Assembly: GCF_000719955.1 (NCBI RefSeq)
Contig: NZ_JOII01000022.1
Coordinates: 1 to 64,000, forward strand
DNA from: Streptomyces albidoflavus
GTDB taxonomy: Bacteria; Actinomycetota; Actinomycetes; Streptomycetales; Streptomycetaceae
Length of the DNA stretch: 64,000 nucleotides
Direction: 5' to 3'
In this document: positions 23,841 through 32,030 of the stretch, piece by piece
How positions within the stretch are numbered: position 1 is the stretch's first letter
How the letters are laid out: each line of letters opens with the position of its first letter
Position numbers and translations under genes: made by a program
Notes under the pieces: generated by a model
The model's input: the letters and a program-made list of their open reading frames with translations, nothing else
Databases searched by the model: none
Told to the model about the DNA's origin: nothing

Positions 23841-24844
23841 GCCGCCTCCATCCAGATGTCGGCGAGGGACTCCTCCAGGTTGATCCGCGGCCGCCAGCCG
23901 AGGCGGTCTCGGGCGGTACGGACATCGGCCTGCTGCCAGCTCCCGCAACCGTCGGGGTACGGGTACGCGGCGGGCGAGGGGGCGAGGTCCGGGTCCGGGC
24001 GGGGGTGGCCGATGGCGGCCCGGAGTCCGCCCTGGCCGTGGTCGGCGCGGGGGTGGAGGCCCGTGGAGGCGGCGGACGGATATCCGGAAGGGGTGTCCAG
24101 TTCGTGCAGGGCCCCGCCGTAACCGGCGACGCGAGCCAGGACGGCGGCGGCGTCGCGGAGGCGGACGGCGCGGCCGGAACCGATGTTGATCACGCCTTGG
24201 GCGGCGGAGAGGGAGGCGGCATGGACGGCCCGGGCCACGTCGCGGACGTCGACGAAGTCACGCTGCACCCCGAGGCCGCCGAGCTTCAGTTCGCCGTCCC
24301 CGGACTGCATGGCCCGGCGCATCGCCTCGGCGAGCCGGCCGAGGGGCGAGCCGGCGGGGGTGCCGGGTCCTGCGGGCGAGAAGACGCGCAGCACGACGGC
24401 GTCGAGTCCGGAGCCGAGGACGAGTTCGGTGGCGGCGAGTTTGCTCACGCCGTAGGGACCACCGGGGCGGGGTACGGCGTCCTCGGCGGTGGAGGAGCCC
24501 GGCTGGCTCGGCCCGTACTCGGCGCCGCAGCCGATCTGGACGAGGCGGGCGCCGCAGCCGCTGCGCCGCAGGGCCTCGCAGACGGTGGCGACGGCGACGG
24601 TGTTGTGCCGGGTCAGTTCGCGGGCTCCGGCGCGGGTGGCCCCGGCGCAGTTGACGACCACCCCGGGGTGGACGGCGTCGAGGAACCGGGTGAGCGCGCC
24701 GGGACTGCCGGTGGAGAGGTCGAACCGCACGTCGGCGTCGTCGCCCCGGCCCAGCGCGGTGAGCTGGACGGCGGGGTCGGCGAGCAGGCGGTCGGCGACG
24801 AAGCGGCCGATGTATCCGTTGGCTCCGATCAGCAGCACTCTCAT
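23828..24844 (-). CDS. NAD-dependent sugar epimerase/dehydratase
   Basis: Short-chain dehydrogenase of the extended (SDR) type, 338 residues, probably acting on a nucleotide sugar. The Rossmann motif is GANGYIGR at the N-terminus, and the catalytic YGVSK (YxxxK) is in the middle. Its stop overlaps the start of the spherulin-like gene, and the membrane-protein gene lies 141 bases upstream. By context it would supply an activated sugar to the glycosyltransferase at the head of the operon. The exact sugar is not predictable. Confidence 0.85.
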   Translation of the reverse strand: MRVLLIGANGYIGRFVADRLLADPAVQLTALGRGDDADVRFDLSTGSPGALTRFLDAVHPGVVVNCAGATRAGARELTRHNTVAVATVCEALRRSGCGARLVQIGCGAEYGPSQPGSSTAEDAVPRPGGPYGVSKLAATELVLGSGLDAVVLRVFSPAGPGTPAGSPLGRLAEAMRRAMQSGDGELKLGGLGVQRDFVDVRDVARAVHAASLSAAQGVINIGSGRAVRLRDAAAVLARVAGYGGALHELDTPSGYPSAASTGLHPRADHGQGGLRAAIGHPRPDPDLAPSPAAYPYPDGCGSWQQADVRTARDRLGWRPRINLEESLADIWMEAACRI

Positions 24845-24985
24845 CGGTGGGCTCCCCAGCTGTTCCGGCGTCGGCTGGTCGTCATCTGGTGGTCTCCTTC
24901 GGAAGGGGCGTGGTTCGGGTGCGGCGCCGTGCGCTCCGTCGGCCCTGGCGCACGGGAGCGTGTCCGGCGCGGGCGGCCGTGCGGG

Positions 24986-26305
24986 TCAGCGGGTGCCGGG
25001 GTCGGTGTGGGCGGAGGCCCGGGAGAGCGCCGGTACGGCACGGCCCAGCAGGGCGAAGGCGGCGACGGCGCAGGCCAGCGTGGGTACCGCCTCGGCGCCG
25101 CACACCTCGATGAGCGTCTCGGCGGGGACGGCGAGGAAGCCGCAGCCGGGGAGCCGGGAGGCGAGGACACTGCACAGCACGGCCAGTTCGACGCCGGCCG
25201 CGGTGGCCAGGGCGACGGTGGGCATGGCCCGGTGCCCGTGCACCAGGAGCAGGCGGGCCAGGAGCAGCAGGGCGCCCAGGGCTCCGGCGCCCCCGAGGGC
25301 CGGGGGTGCTCCGAGCGCCGCTCCGGCCAGCGCGAGCAGCCCGGCCAGCGCGGCGAGGTAGCAGGTCAGGGAGGCGAGCAGCAGTGGCCGGGTGGCCGCG
25401 GCGAACTCCCCGAGCCCCCGGCTGCGGGCCAGCCTGCGGCGGGCGCCCCCGGTGAAGAGCCGGGCGCAGAGCACCGCCGGCCACACCGCCAGGGCGAGAC
25501 CGAGGGCGGTCGCGGTGTCCACCGGCCAGAGCCGGTCGGGGCCGCCACGGACGGCGGCGTCGAGGAGGCCGTCCCCGAGGACGGCGTAGCCCAGCAGCCA
25601 GAGGGTGGCGAGCCGTACGGTTACCCCGGCCGGACGGGGGCTGCGCAGCGGGCCGTGCCGCAGGCAGAGCTGCACGGCACTGAGGACGGCGAGGACGCCC
25701 GCCACCACGGCGAGGGTCCTGGCCCGGCCGGGTGGCGCCTGCGCGAGACCGGCGAGCAGCCCGGCACAGAGGGCTCCCGGCAGGGCGGGCAGCAGGACGA
25801 GGGTGAGCAGCCGCGACGGTCCCGCGGCGGCGCCTGCCACCGGTTCGGGCACGGCGTGCGCCAGGGCCGGTGGGGCGGAGCGGTCCGAGCTGTGGCGGGG
25901 CACCCGGGCGTACATCTCTTCCGCCAGCGAGAAGACGTCCCGGTGCCGGAAGTGGGCGGCGGTGCGGTCCGTCATCCCGTGGGCTTCCAGTGCGGCGGCG
26001 ATCTCCAGCGGGTCGACGGCGCGGGCGCAGAGTTCGCGGTGGCGGTGCATGAGCGCCTTGACCGGGTCTCCGCCGGGAGGGGCCGCTGTGCCGGGGCCGC
26101 CGCTTCCCTGAGCTGGGCTGTCGCCGGTGCCGGACGCGGAGCCGGCGGCGGTGTCGCCGGAGGGGCCGGGGCCCGCGTAGAGCGCGCCGGGGGCGCCGGG
26201 GCCCGCGAGGTTCCGGACCGGATCGGGCTCCCCCGGCCCGGTGTGGGCGGGTTGGGCGGGGCGGCTGGCCGCGTCGAGCGGGCCCGGGGCGTGGTGCGTG
26301 GTCAT
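24986..26305 (-). CDS. Polytopic integral membrane protein of the exopolysaccharide-like operon
   Basis: A 439-residue protein with a disordered Gly/Pro/Ala N-terminus, a short soluble segment (HRHRELCARAVDPLEIA...), then about ten hydrophobic segments from LLTLVLLPALPGALCAGLLA to the C-terminus. The family is not certain. The ATG has GGGAGC at good spacing. It lies between the PelF-like glycosyltransferase and the epimerase, so it may take the place of a polysaccharide export or polymerisation membrane component such as PelG or PelE. That role is inference from position only. Confidence 0.7.
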   Translation of the reverse strand: MTTHHAPGPLDAASRPAQPAHTGPGEPDPVRNLAGPGAPGALYAGPGPSGDTAAGSASGTGDSPAQGSGGPGTAAPPGGDPVKALMHRHRELCARAVDPLEIAAALEAHGMTDRTAAHFRHRDVFSLAEEMYARVPRHSSDRSAPPALAHAVPEPVAGAAAGPSRLLTLVLLPALPGALCAGLLAGLAQAPPGRARTLAVVAGVLAVLSAVQLCLRHGPLRSPRPAGVTVRLATLWLLGYAVLGDGLLDAAVRGGPDRLWPVDTATALGLALAVWPAVLCARLFTGGARRRLARSRGLGEFAAATRPLLLASLTCYLAALAGLLALAGAALGAPPALGGAGALGALLLLARLLLVHGHRAMPTVALATAAGVELAVLCSVLASRLPGCGFLAVPAETLIEVCGAEAVPTLACAVAAFALLGRAVPALSRASAHTDPGTR

Positions 26306-26381
26306 GGGGTGTGCTCCCTGCGATTCCTCAGCGGCCTGGCCGCGGTGGAGGGCGCGACGGCACCCTCCGTCGTTCCTGCGC

Positions 26382-29300
26382 TCATCCCCACGCCTCCCCG
26401 CTCACGGGGGCCGCCGGGGCACCGGGGCGCGCGGCAGTCGGTGCGGCGCCGGGGTGCGCGGGGAAAGCCGGGGCGTCCGGGCGCGTGGCGAGGGCCGGGC
26501 CGTCGGGGCGCGCCGAGAACGCTCCGGGGTGCGAAGGGGCGGATGCCCCCGCGTCGGGACACCGGGCTTCGGGGCGCATGGCAGCGACCGGGCCGCCAGG
26601 GTGCGCGCCCTCTCCGGGGGCTTCGGGCCGCCCGGCGACCTCCGGGGCGCCTGGATGCGCAGCGCCGACCGGACCGCCAGAGTGCGCACCATCCACGGCA
26701 GCGTCAGGGGACCCGGCGAACTCCGGAACACCGGGCCGCGCAACACCGGCCGGGCCGCTGGCGTGCGCGCCAGCAACGGGGGCATCGAGGCACTCGGCCG
26801 ACTCAGGTGCGTCCAGCCGCGCGGCCCCAACCTGTCCGCCATGCCGCGCACCGTCCACAGGGACGTCAGGACATCCCCCGGACTCCGGAACACCCGGAAC
26901 ATCCGGAAGCCCAGCACGAACCGGCCCCCCGGAGTGCCCACCGTCCACGAGAGAGCCGGGACCCCGGCCGAACTCCGGAACACCTGAACGTGCGCCGGAC
27001 GCAGCCGTACCGGACCCCGTTACGGACGCGGAGCCGTCGCAGTACCCGTCCGCCCCCACGACACCGGCCCCCGGCCCCTCCGCTGAGCCGTCCAGGCACA
27101 CGTCGGAACCCGGAGAAGCAGGGTGCGAGTTGGAGACCGGACCGACCGAGCGGGCAGCGGGACCCTCCGTACCGAGGTGCAGGCCGTTCCCCCGGCCATG
27201 CGCCCCCGAAGCAGAGCCCGGGGAATCCCAGCCCAAGCCAGAGATCGAGCCGTCCGAGCCCAGCCCGTCCTCCGAGCCACCCGACCTCGGGCCCCGTCCC
27301 CGCGCCCCGTCCCCCGAGCCGGACACCGAGTTGTGCGAGCCCGCAGCAGAACCCACTGAAACGGAAGCCAAGTTTCCCGCAACCCCAGCTGAACCGCCCG
27401 AGTGCGAGGCAGCCCCCGCAACCCCCGGATACCAACCGGCCGCAGAGCCACCCGGACCCGATACGGAACTCCCGGCACCGGCACGCGATCCCAGGTCGGG
27501 CCGAAGGTCGTCCGGGCGTGCGGGTGCCTGAACGGAAGCATCGGCGCCGACAGTGGGCTGCACGGCTGTCGGGCCGTGGGTCGCGGTGCGGGAAGCCGAC
27601 GCGACGGCCAAGCTGTCAGTCGGCCAGGGACGGGCGTCCGGAGCAGGGACCTGGGCCCCACCTGTAAGACGTCCCGAACTGCCGGCCTCCGCACGAACCG
27701 CGCCTGGCCCCCTGCCGGACCCCGGCTCGCCAGTCGTGGAGGCGGGCACGGGTCCCACGAACTCCCGGTCACCGTCACGGGCCGGACCGTCAGCGTGCTG
27801 GGCGCTGGGCCTGCCGCCGCCCCATCCCCCCGTCGCGGCGCCAGCGTCCAGGGCCTCACCCTCAACAGGAGCCGACAGCACCGAGCCGACGCCCGGGGCG
27901 TGGGCCCCTGCGAAAGCGGTCCCGGCTCGGCCGAAACCCAGTTCAGCTCCCAGGCCAAGGCCCCCGGCCGGGTCCCCCTCGATCGCGGAGCCAGGAGCGA
28001 GCCGCCCCCCAACCCAGTCGCGGCCGGAAGCCCCGGGCGCCGCACAGAAACCCGTCCCGGCATCCCCGCCCTCGGCCGCAGGCACATCCCGCCCCGCCAC
28101 AACCCGCGCAGGCCCCTCGCCAACGCCAACACCCGCACCCGCACCCGCACCCGACGACGCCCACCCAACGCCCCCCGGCTCCAAGCCGGAAGACACGTCC
28201 ATCCCCTCCACCGACGCCCCCTCAACACCGCCGCCGGACCAGCCCCCCGGCTCGCCCCCAGCCCCACCGGCCAACCCGATCGACCCCGACCCACCAGACC
28301 CCCCGTACCCCTCTCCCTCAGAGAACCGCTCCCCCGATCCCGCGCCCCCCGAAGCCCCGTCCCTCCACCGCTCCCCCAGAAAGGCAGGCCCCGTGGCCGC
28401 CTCATAGGCCTTCGCGCCGTCAGGCCCGGGCCCCTTCACCGGTTCCCCGGCCGGAAGCCCCTTCGGCCCCCGTCCGTCCGCGGAAACCCCGCCCCGGTCC
28501 CGGTGCGCTTCCCCGTGCCCGTCCCCAGCACGTCCCGCCGCGAACACCGGCCCCCCGGCCGCAGCCTCACCGGGCTCCTCCCCCTCGGCGAGCACGCCGT
28601 CCTTCGCAGCGGAGCCCCGATGCGAAGCAGCAGCCCCCCGTGCCGCACCGCCCTGCGCGTCTTCCCGTCGGGCCGCCGCGGTTTCGTCCAGCACGGCCCA
28701 GGTCGGGACGCGGCGGAGTTCTGCTCCGCTGGCGGTGACGGGGGTGCGGGGGCGGGCCCCGGTCGCTTCGGCGTCGGTGGCCAGGGGGCCGGGGGCGCGG
28801 AGTTCGGATGCGGGTGCGCCCCAGGTGCCGGGGGGCTTGGCGGTGTTCGGGTGGGCGGCCTCGGCCCAGGTGCCGCGTACCCGGGTCTCCGCCGGGTGGG
28901 CGAAGGGCATCGGGGTGCCTTCCTCGTCGGTGTGGGGGCGGCGGACCGGGTAGTGGGAGACGATCTCCAGGTAGAGCGCGCGGAAGCGTTCGACGTTCTG
29001 GTCGACGGAGAAGAGTTCCAGGGCGCGGGAGCGGGCGGCGGCGCCGAGGCGGTCGCGGCGGGCGGGGTCGCGGAGCAGCGCGAGGCACGCCTCGGCGAGG
29101 GCGTCCGGGTCCTTGGGCGGCACGACGAGGCCCGTACCGCCGACCGCCTCGACGACGGCGCCGACCTCGGTGGAGACGGTGGCGCGGCCGCAGAGCATCG
29201 CCTCGACCACGCTGACCGGGAAGCCTTCGACCACGCTGGAGAGGACGACGACGGCGCCGGACCCGTAGGCGGCGGCCAGGTCGGCGGAGCCCGCCTCGGC

Positions 29301-30488
29301 CTCGCCGGGTTCCTCGAAGCTGACGGCGCCGTCCTCGGGGCAGAGTTCGCGGGCCAGTTCGCGGCAGTGGGCCAGGTAGGCGGCGCCCTCGGCGTCTCCG
29401 GGGACGAGCCGGCCGACCAGGCGCAGCCGTGTCGCAGGCTCGGCGCGGCGGACCTCGGCGAAGGCGTGCAGCAGCATGACGAGGTCCTTGCCGGGCTCGA
29501 ACCGCCCCACCCAGACCAGCGTGCGGGGATCACCCGCCGGGCCTTCGCCGACCTCCGCGAAGGGCGTCGCGTCGAGCCCGGGGTGGACGGTGCGCAGCCG
29601 GTGCCGCTCGGCCCCGCACCGCTCCTGCCAGCGGCGGACGTGGGCGCTGCCGGGGGTGATCAGGGCGGCCTGGTCGTAGACCTCGCCGGTGAGGAGCTGG
29701 TGGAAGGCGGCGCCCAGGGCGCGGACGGCGGGGGTCGAGCTTCGGCCGGCGGCGGCGAGGTAGTGACTGCGCAGCGGGACGTGGTGCTCGGTGACGAGCA
29801 GGGGGACGCCGAAGAAGTGCAGGGCGAGCAGGCCGGGCAGGGCGGCGGTGCCCCCGGAGGCGGCGTGGCAGAGGTCGACGCTGCCGAGTCCGCCCCATCC
29901 CGCGCCCCCGGAGTGCGCCCCGCGGGCGTCGCTCTCGGCGTACCAGTCGAGCGAGAGGGGCCGCAGGGCGCCTTCGATGAGGGCGGCGACGGCGAGGAGG
30001 TCGGGGACGCGGGCGTCGTGGGCGGCGCGCAGGGCTCCGGGGGCCCGGCAGGCGCGTTCGAGGATGCGGACGGCGTCCTCGGAGCGCAGCGCCGCGACCA
30101 GGCCGCCTTCCTCGCGGGCCAGGTCGGCGAGGCCGTAGAGCCCCTTGCGGAAACGGTCCTTCTGGGCGCGGAGCGCTTCCTCGTCCGTCCGGGGTGCTCC
30201 GGAGCAGACGGCGGCGGCGAGGTCGGCGTAGTGGGCGTGGAGGCGGCGGCGGGCGCGGCGGCCGTGGGTGACGCCGTCCTCCTCGGCGCACCAGAGGGGC
30301 GCGGTGCGGACCCGGTGGATCTCCGGCGGGAGCGGCACCCAGCCGGACTCCTCCTGGGAGGCGGTGCGGCTGAGGGCGTAGAGGTCGAACTCGTGGGGTG
30401 CGAGCCCGCGCACGAGCCGGTCGCACCACAGTCCGCCCTCGCCGTCCGCGTACGGGTAGCCACCCTCGGTCAGCAGTCCGATGCGCAT
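26382..30488 (-). CDS. GT4 glycosyltransferase, PelF-like, with ~850-residue low-complexity tail
   Basis: The first ~515 residues are a GT4 retaining glycosyltransferase with a PelF-type N-terminal region (IGLLTEGGYPYADGEGGLW), a donor-domain VWVGRFEPGKD, and the nucleotide-sugar signature SSVVEGFPVSVVEAMLCG with the EX7E pattern. The remaining ~850 residues are Gly/Ala/Pro/Ser-rich without domains, end in five degenerate 27-residue repeats, and show looser third-position G/C bias. ATG 30488 has GGAGG seven bases upstream. It heads an operon with the membrane protein, epimerase and spherulin-like gene. The head domain is certain; whether the whole tail is made as protein is less so. Confidence 0.82.
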   Translation of the reverse strand: MRIGLLTEGGYPYADGEGGLWCDRLVRGLAPHEFDLYALSRTASQEESGWVPLPPEIHRVRTAPLWCAEEDGVTHGRRARRRLHAHYADLAAAVCSGAPRTDEEALRAQKDRFRKGLYGLADLAREEGGLVAALRSEDAVRILERACRAPGALRAAHDARVPDLLAVAALIEGALRPLSLDWYAESDARGAHSGGAGWGGLGSVDLCHAASGGTAALPGLLALHFFGVPLLVTEHHVPLRSHYLAAAGRSSTPAVRALGAAFHQLLTGEVYDQAALITPGSAHVRRWQERCGAERHRLRTVHPGLDATPFAEVGEGPAGDPRTLVWVGRFEPGKDLVMLLHAFAEVRRAEPATRLRLVGRLVPGDAEGAAYLAHCRELARELCPEDGAVSFEEPGEAEAGSADLAAAYGSGAVVVLSSVVEGFPVSVVEAMLCGRATVSTEVGAVVEAVGGTGLVVPPKDPDALAEACLALLRDPARRDRLGAAARSRALELFSVDQNVERFRALYLEIVSHYPVRRPHTDEEGTPMPFAHPAETRVRGTWAEAAHPNTAKPPGTWGAPASELRAPGPLATDAEATGARPRTPVTASGAELRRVPTWAVLDETAAARREDAQGGAARGAAASHRGSAAKDGVLAEGEEPGEAAAGGPVFAAGRAGDGHGEAHRDRGGVSADGRGPKGLPAGEPVKGPGPDGAKAYEAATGPAFLGERWRDGASGGAGSGERFSEGEGYGGSGGSGSIGLAGGAGGEPGGWSGGGVEGASVEGMDVSSGLEPGGVGWASSGAGAGAGVGVGEGPARVVAGRDVPAAEGGDAGTGFCAAPGASGRDWVGGRLAPGSAIEGDPAGGLGLGAELGFGRAGTAFAGAHAPGVGSVLSAPVEGEALDAGAATGGWGGGRPSAQHADGPARDGDREFVGPVPASTTGEPGSGRGPGAVRAEAGSSGRLTGGAQVPAPDARPWPTDSLAVASASRTATHGPTAVQPTVGADASVQAPARPDDLRPDLGSRAGAGSSVSGPGGSAAGWYPGVAGAASHSGGSAGVAGNLASVSVGSAAGSHNSVSGSGDGARGRGPRSGGSEDGLGSDGSISGLGWDSPGSASGAHGRGNGLHLGTEGPAARSVGPVSNSHPASPGSDVCLDGSAEGPGAGVVGADGYCDGSASVTGSGTAASGARSGVPEFGRGPGSLVDGGHSGGPVRAGLPDVPGVPESGGCPDVPVDGARHGGQVGAARLDAPESAECLDAPVAGAHASGPAGVARPGVPEFAGSPDAAVDGAHSGGPVGAAHPGAPEVAGRPEAPGEGAHPGGPVAAMRPEARCPDAGASAPSHPGAFSARPDGPALATRPDAPAFPAHPGAAPTAARPGAPAAPVSGEAWG
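26571..26984 (-). repeat. Five degenerate 81-bp repeats in the glycosyltransferase tail
   Basis: Read in the minus-strand frame, five units of 27 residues follow one another (one 9-base insertion after the first), with consensus near GxPExxGxPDAPVDGAHSGG followed by PVGAAxP. The frame is kept throughout, which supports translation. Confidence 0.7.
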
Positions 30489-30589
30489 CTGTCCACCTCC
30501 GATCTCCCGTGCGGGGAGCCGCCGTTGTCGTCCCGCCGGGGGCATCGGCCCCGCAGCGGGATGAACGTATGCGGACAGGAGGGTGGTAC

Positions 30590-30607
30590 GACGGACGGTT
30601 GTCCGTC
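30590..30607. promoter_or_regulatory. Perfect inverted repeat upstream of the glycosyltransferase operon
   Basis: GACGGAC-N4-GTCCGTC, about 100 bases before the ATG at 30488 and 30 bases from a TTGATG on the minus strand. It could be an operator or an mRNA hairpin. Confidence 0.35.
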
Positions 30608-30647
30608 GCGCCATCAAAAGGGGTGAACGGGCGTAACTTTCCCTGCG

Positions 30648-30677
30648 CCCGGCCGTTCAGCGTGCTGACCGGCCGGG
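30648..30677 (-). terminator. Terminator of the DUF3152 operon
   Basis: An 8-bp stem (CCCGGCCG / CGGCCGGG), one mismatch, then 5 bp (TCAGC / GCTGA), ten bases after the DUF3152 stop codon. Confidence 0.6.
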
Positions 30678-30687
30678 GAGGCGCGGG

Positions 30688-32022
30688 TCAGTTGGGGTAG
30701 GCCCAGGGGTTGGCCTTGCAGGTGATCCCGTCCATGGACAGGAACTTGGTCTGCTGCTGCATCACCGGCGCCAGCGCGCCGTCGCGGCTGCAGCTGACGT
30801 GGTTGAAGCCGAGCCGGTGGCCGATCTCGTGGTTGATGAGCATCTGGCGGTACGCGTGTATGGCGTCGCCGTAGGTCTCGGCGCCCTGGGCCCAGCGGTA
30901 GGCGTTGATCATCACGCGGTCGGTGGAGGCCGAGTCGCAGGAGACGTTGTCGATGGTGGTGTCCAGGCCGGACTTGGCGCACCATTCGGCGGTGGTGCCG
31001 GGGCTGGCCAGGGTGATGACGAAGTCCGGCTGGCCGGAGTCGATCCGCTCGAAGGTGCGGGCGCCGTCGTGGGACCAGCTGCGGTCGTCGTTGAGCGTCT
31101 TCTGCACGGCTTCGGCGAACAGCTTGCCGTCGAGGCCCAGGCCCTTCTCGACGTCGACGCGGTAGCGGAAGAGCCGTCCCTTGCCGGGGGCCTTCTCGAT
31201 GCCGCGGACCGCCGCGAAATCGCCGTCGGCGGTCAGGTCGGGGTCGAGCGGCAACTTCTCGCCCATCCGCTGCTGGTAGCTGGGGGCGGCCTTCGGCGCG
31301 GGCGCCGGCGAGGCGGGCGTGGGGCGGCCCTCGGAGCGTGAGGCGGTGCCCTCGGCGGCCCGGCCGGAGTGGTCGGCGGCGGACCGGGAGCCGGCCCCGT
31401 CGTCCTGGCCGCCGAGCAGCTGCCCGCCGACGACCACCGCGAGCACGGTGACCACGGCGGCGGCGCCGATCCCGGCGGCGGCCCAGCCGCGTCCGGCGCG
31501 GCGGCGGTCGGGCCCGGCGGGCTCGCCGCCGTCCTCGTCGTCCCCGTCGCCACCGTGGCCGCCGTCCGCGCCGGCCGGGGCGGGAGTCTCCTCGGGGGCG
31601 AAGAAGTCGCCGGAGGCGTACGCCGTCGCGCCCGGAGTGCGCCCGTCGCGCTCCTCCGTCACCTGGACGGGGGACCTGCGAGGCGCTCCGGGCGCGAAGA
31701 GGTCCTCGTCCTCGAAGGCGTCGAGGTACTCCTGGCGTGGCCCGGGCATCTCCCGGCCGCCGCCGCGAGGGGCCGCCGCGGCCCGTCCGTACGGGGCGCC
31801 GCCCCAGCCTCCGCCGGGTTCGCGCTGTTCGGGGTGGCCGCCGCGGACGCCCTCGGGGGCGAGCGGCGGCGGGACGGGCGTGGTGCCGGGCGCCGCCGGG
31901 CGGGTGGCTCCGGGTGGCGGCCCGTCGGCCGGGTACTGCTCGGTGGCGCCGGTGTCGCCCGGCCTGGCCCGCCCCTGCGCGGCGGACCCGGCGGACGACG
32001 AGGGGCGACGGTGACGTCCCAC
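30688..32022 (-). CDS. DUF3152 membrane-anchored, metalloprotease-like protein
   Basis: A 444-residue protein with a long disordered, acidic and Pro-rich cytosolic N-terminus, one membrane segment (GWAAAGIGAAAVVTVLAVVV, about residues 179-198), a Ser/Pro tether and an extracellular DUF3152 domain. The domain carries HEIGHRLGFNH, the metzincin-type zinc motif HExGHxxGxxH, so a peptidase function is plausible though the family is uncharacterised. Four Cys in the domain may form disulfides. The GTG start follows GGGGAG and lies eight bases after the hydrolase gene, making a two-gene operon. Confidence 0.85.
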   Translation of the reverse strand: MGRHRRPSSSAGSAAQGRARPGDTGATEQYPADGPPPGATRPAAPGTTPVPPPLAPEGVRGGHPEQREPGGGWGGAPYGRAAAAPRGGGREMPGPRQEYLDAFEDEDLFAPGAPRRSPVQVTEERDGRTPGATAYASGDFFAPEETPAPAGADGGHGGDGDDEDGGEPAGPDRRRAGRGWAAAGIGAAAVVTVLAVVVGGQLLGGQDDGAGSRSAADHSGRAAEGTASRSEGRPTPASPAPAPKAAPSYQQRMGEKLPLDPDLTADGDFAAVRGIEKAPGKGRLFRYRVDVEKGLGLDGKLFAEAVQKTLNDDRSWSHDGARTFERIDSGQPDFVITLASPGTTAEWCAKSGLDTTIDNVSCDSASTDRVMINAYRWAQGAETYGDAIHAYRQMLINHEIGHRLGFNHVSCSRDGALAPVMQQQTKFLSMDGITCKANPWAYPN

Positions 32023-32030
32023 GCGCGGGT

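Noticed and set aside
24005..30626. Long plus-strand frames across the exopolysaccharide-like operon, including over the repetitive tail.
   Set aside because: They are Arg/Pro/Gly-rich, lack ribosome-binding sites and oppose recognised domains. In the tail region coding on either strand is hard to judge by eye, but the minus frame is continuous with the glycosyltransferase.
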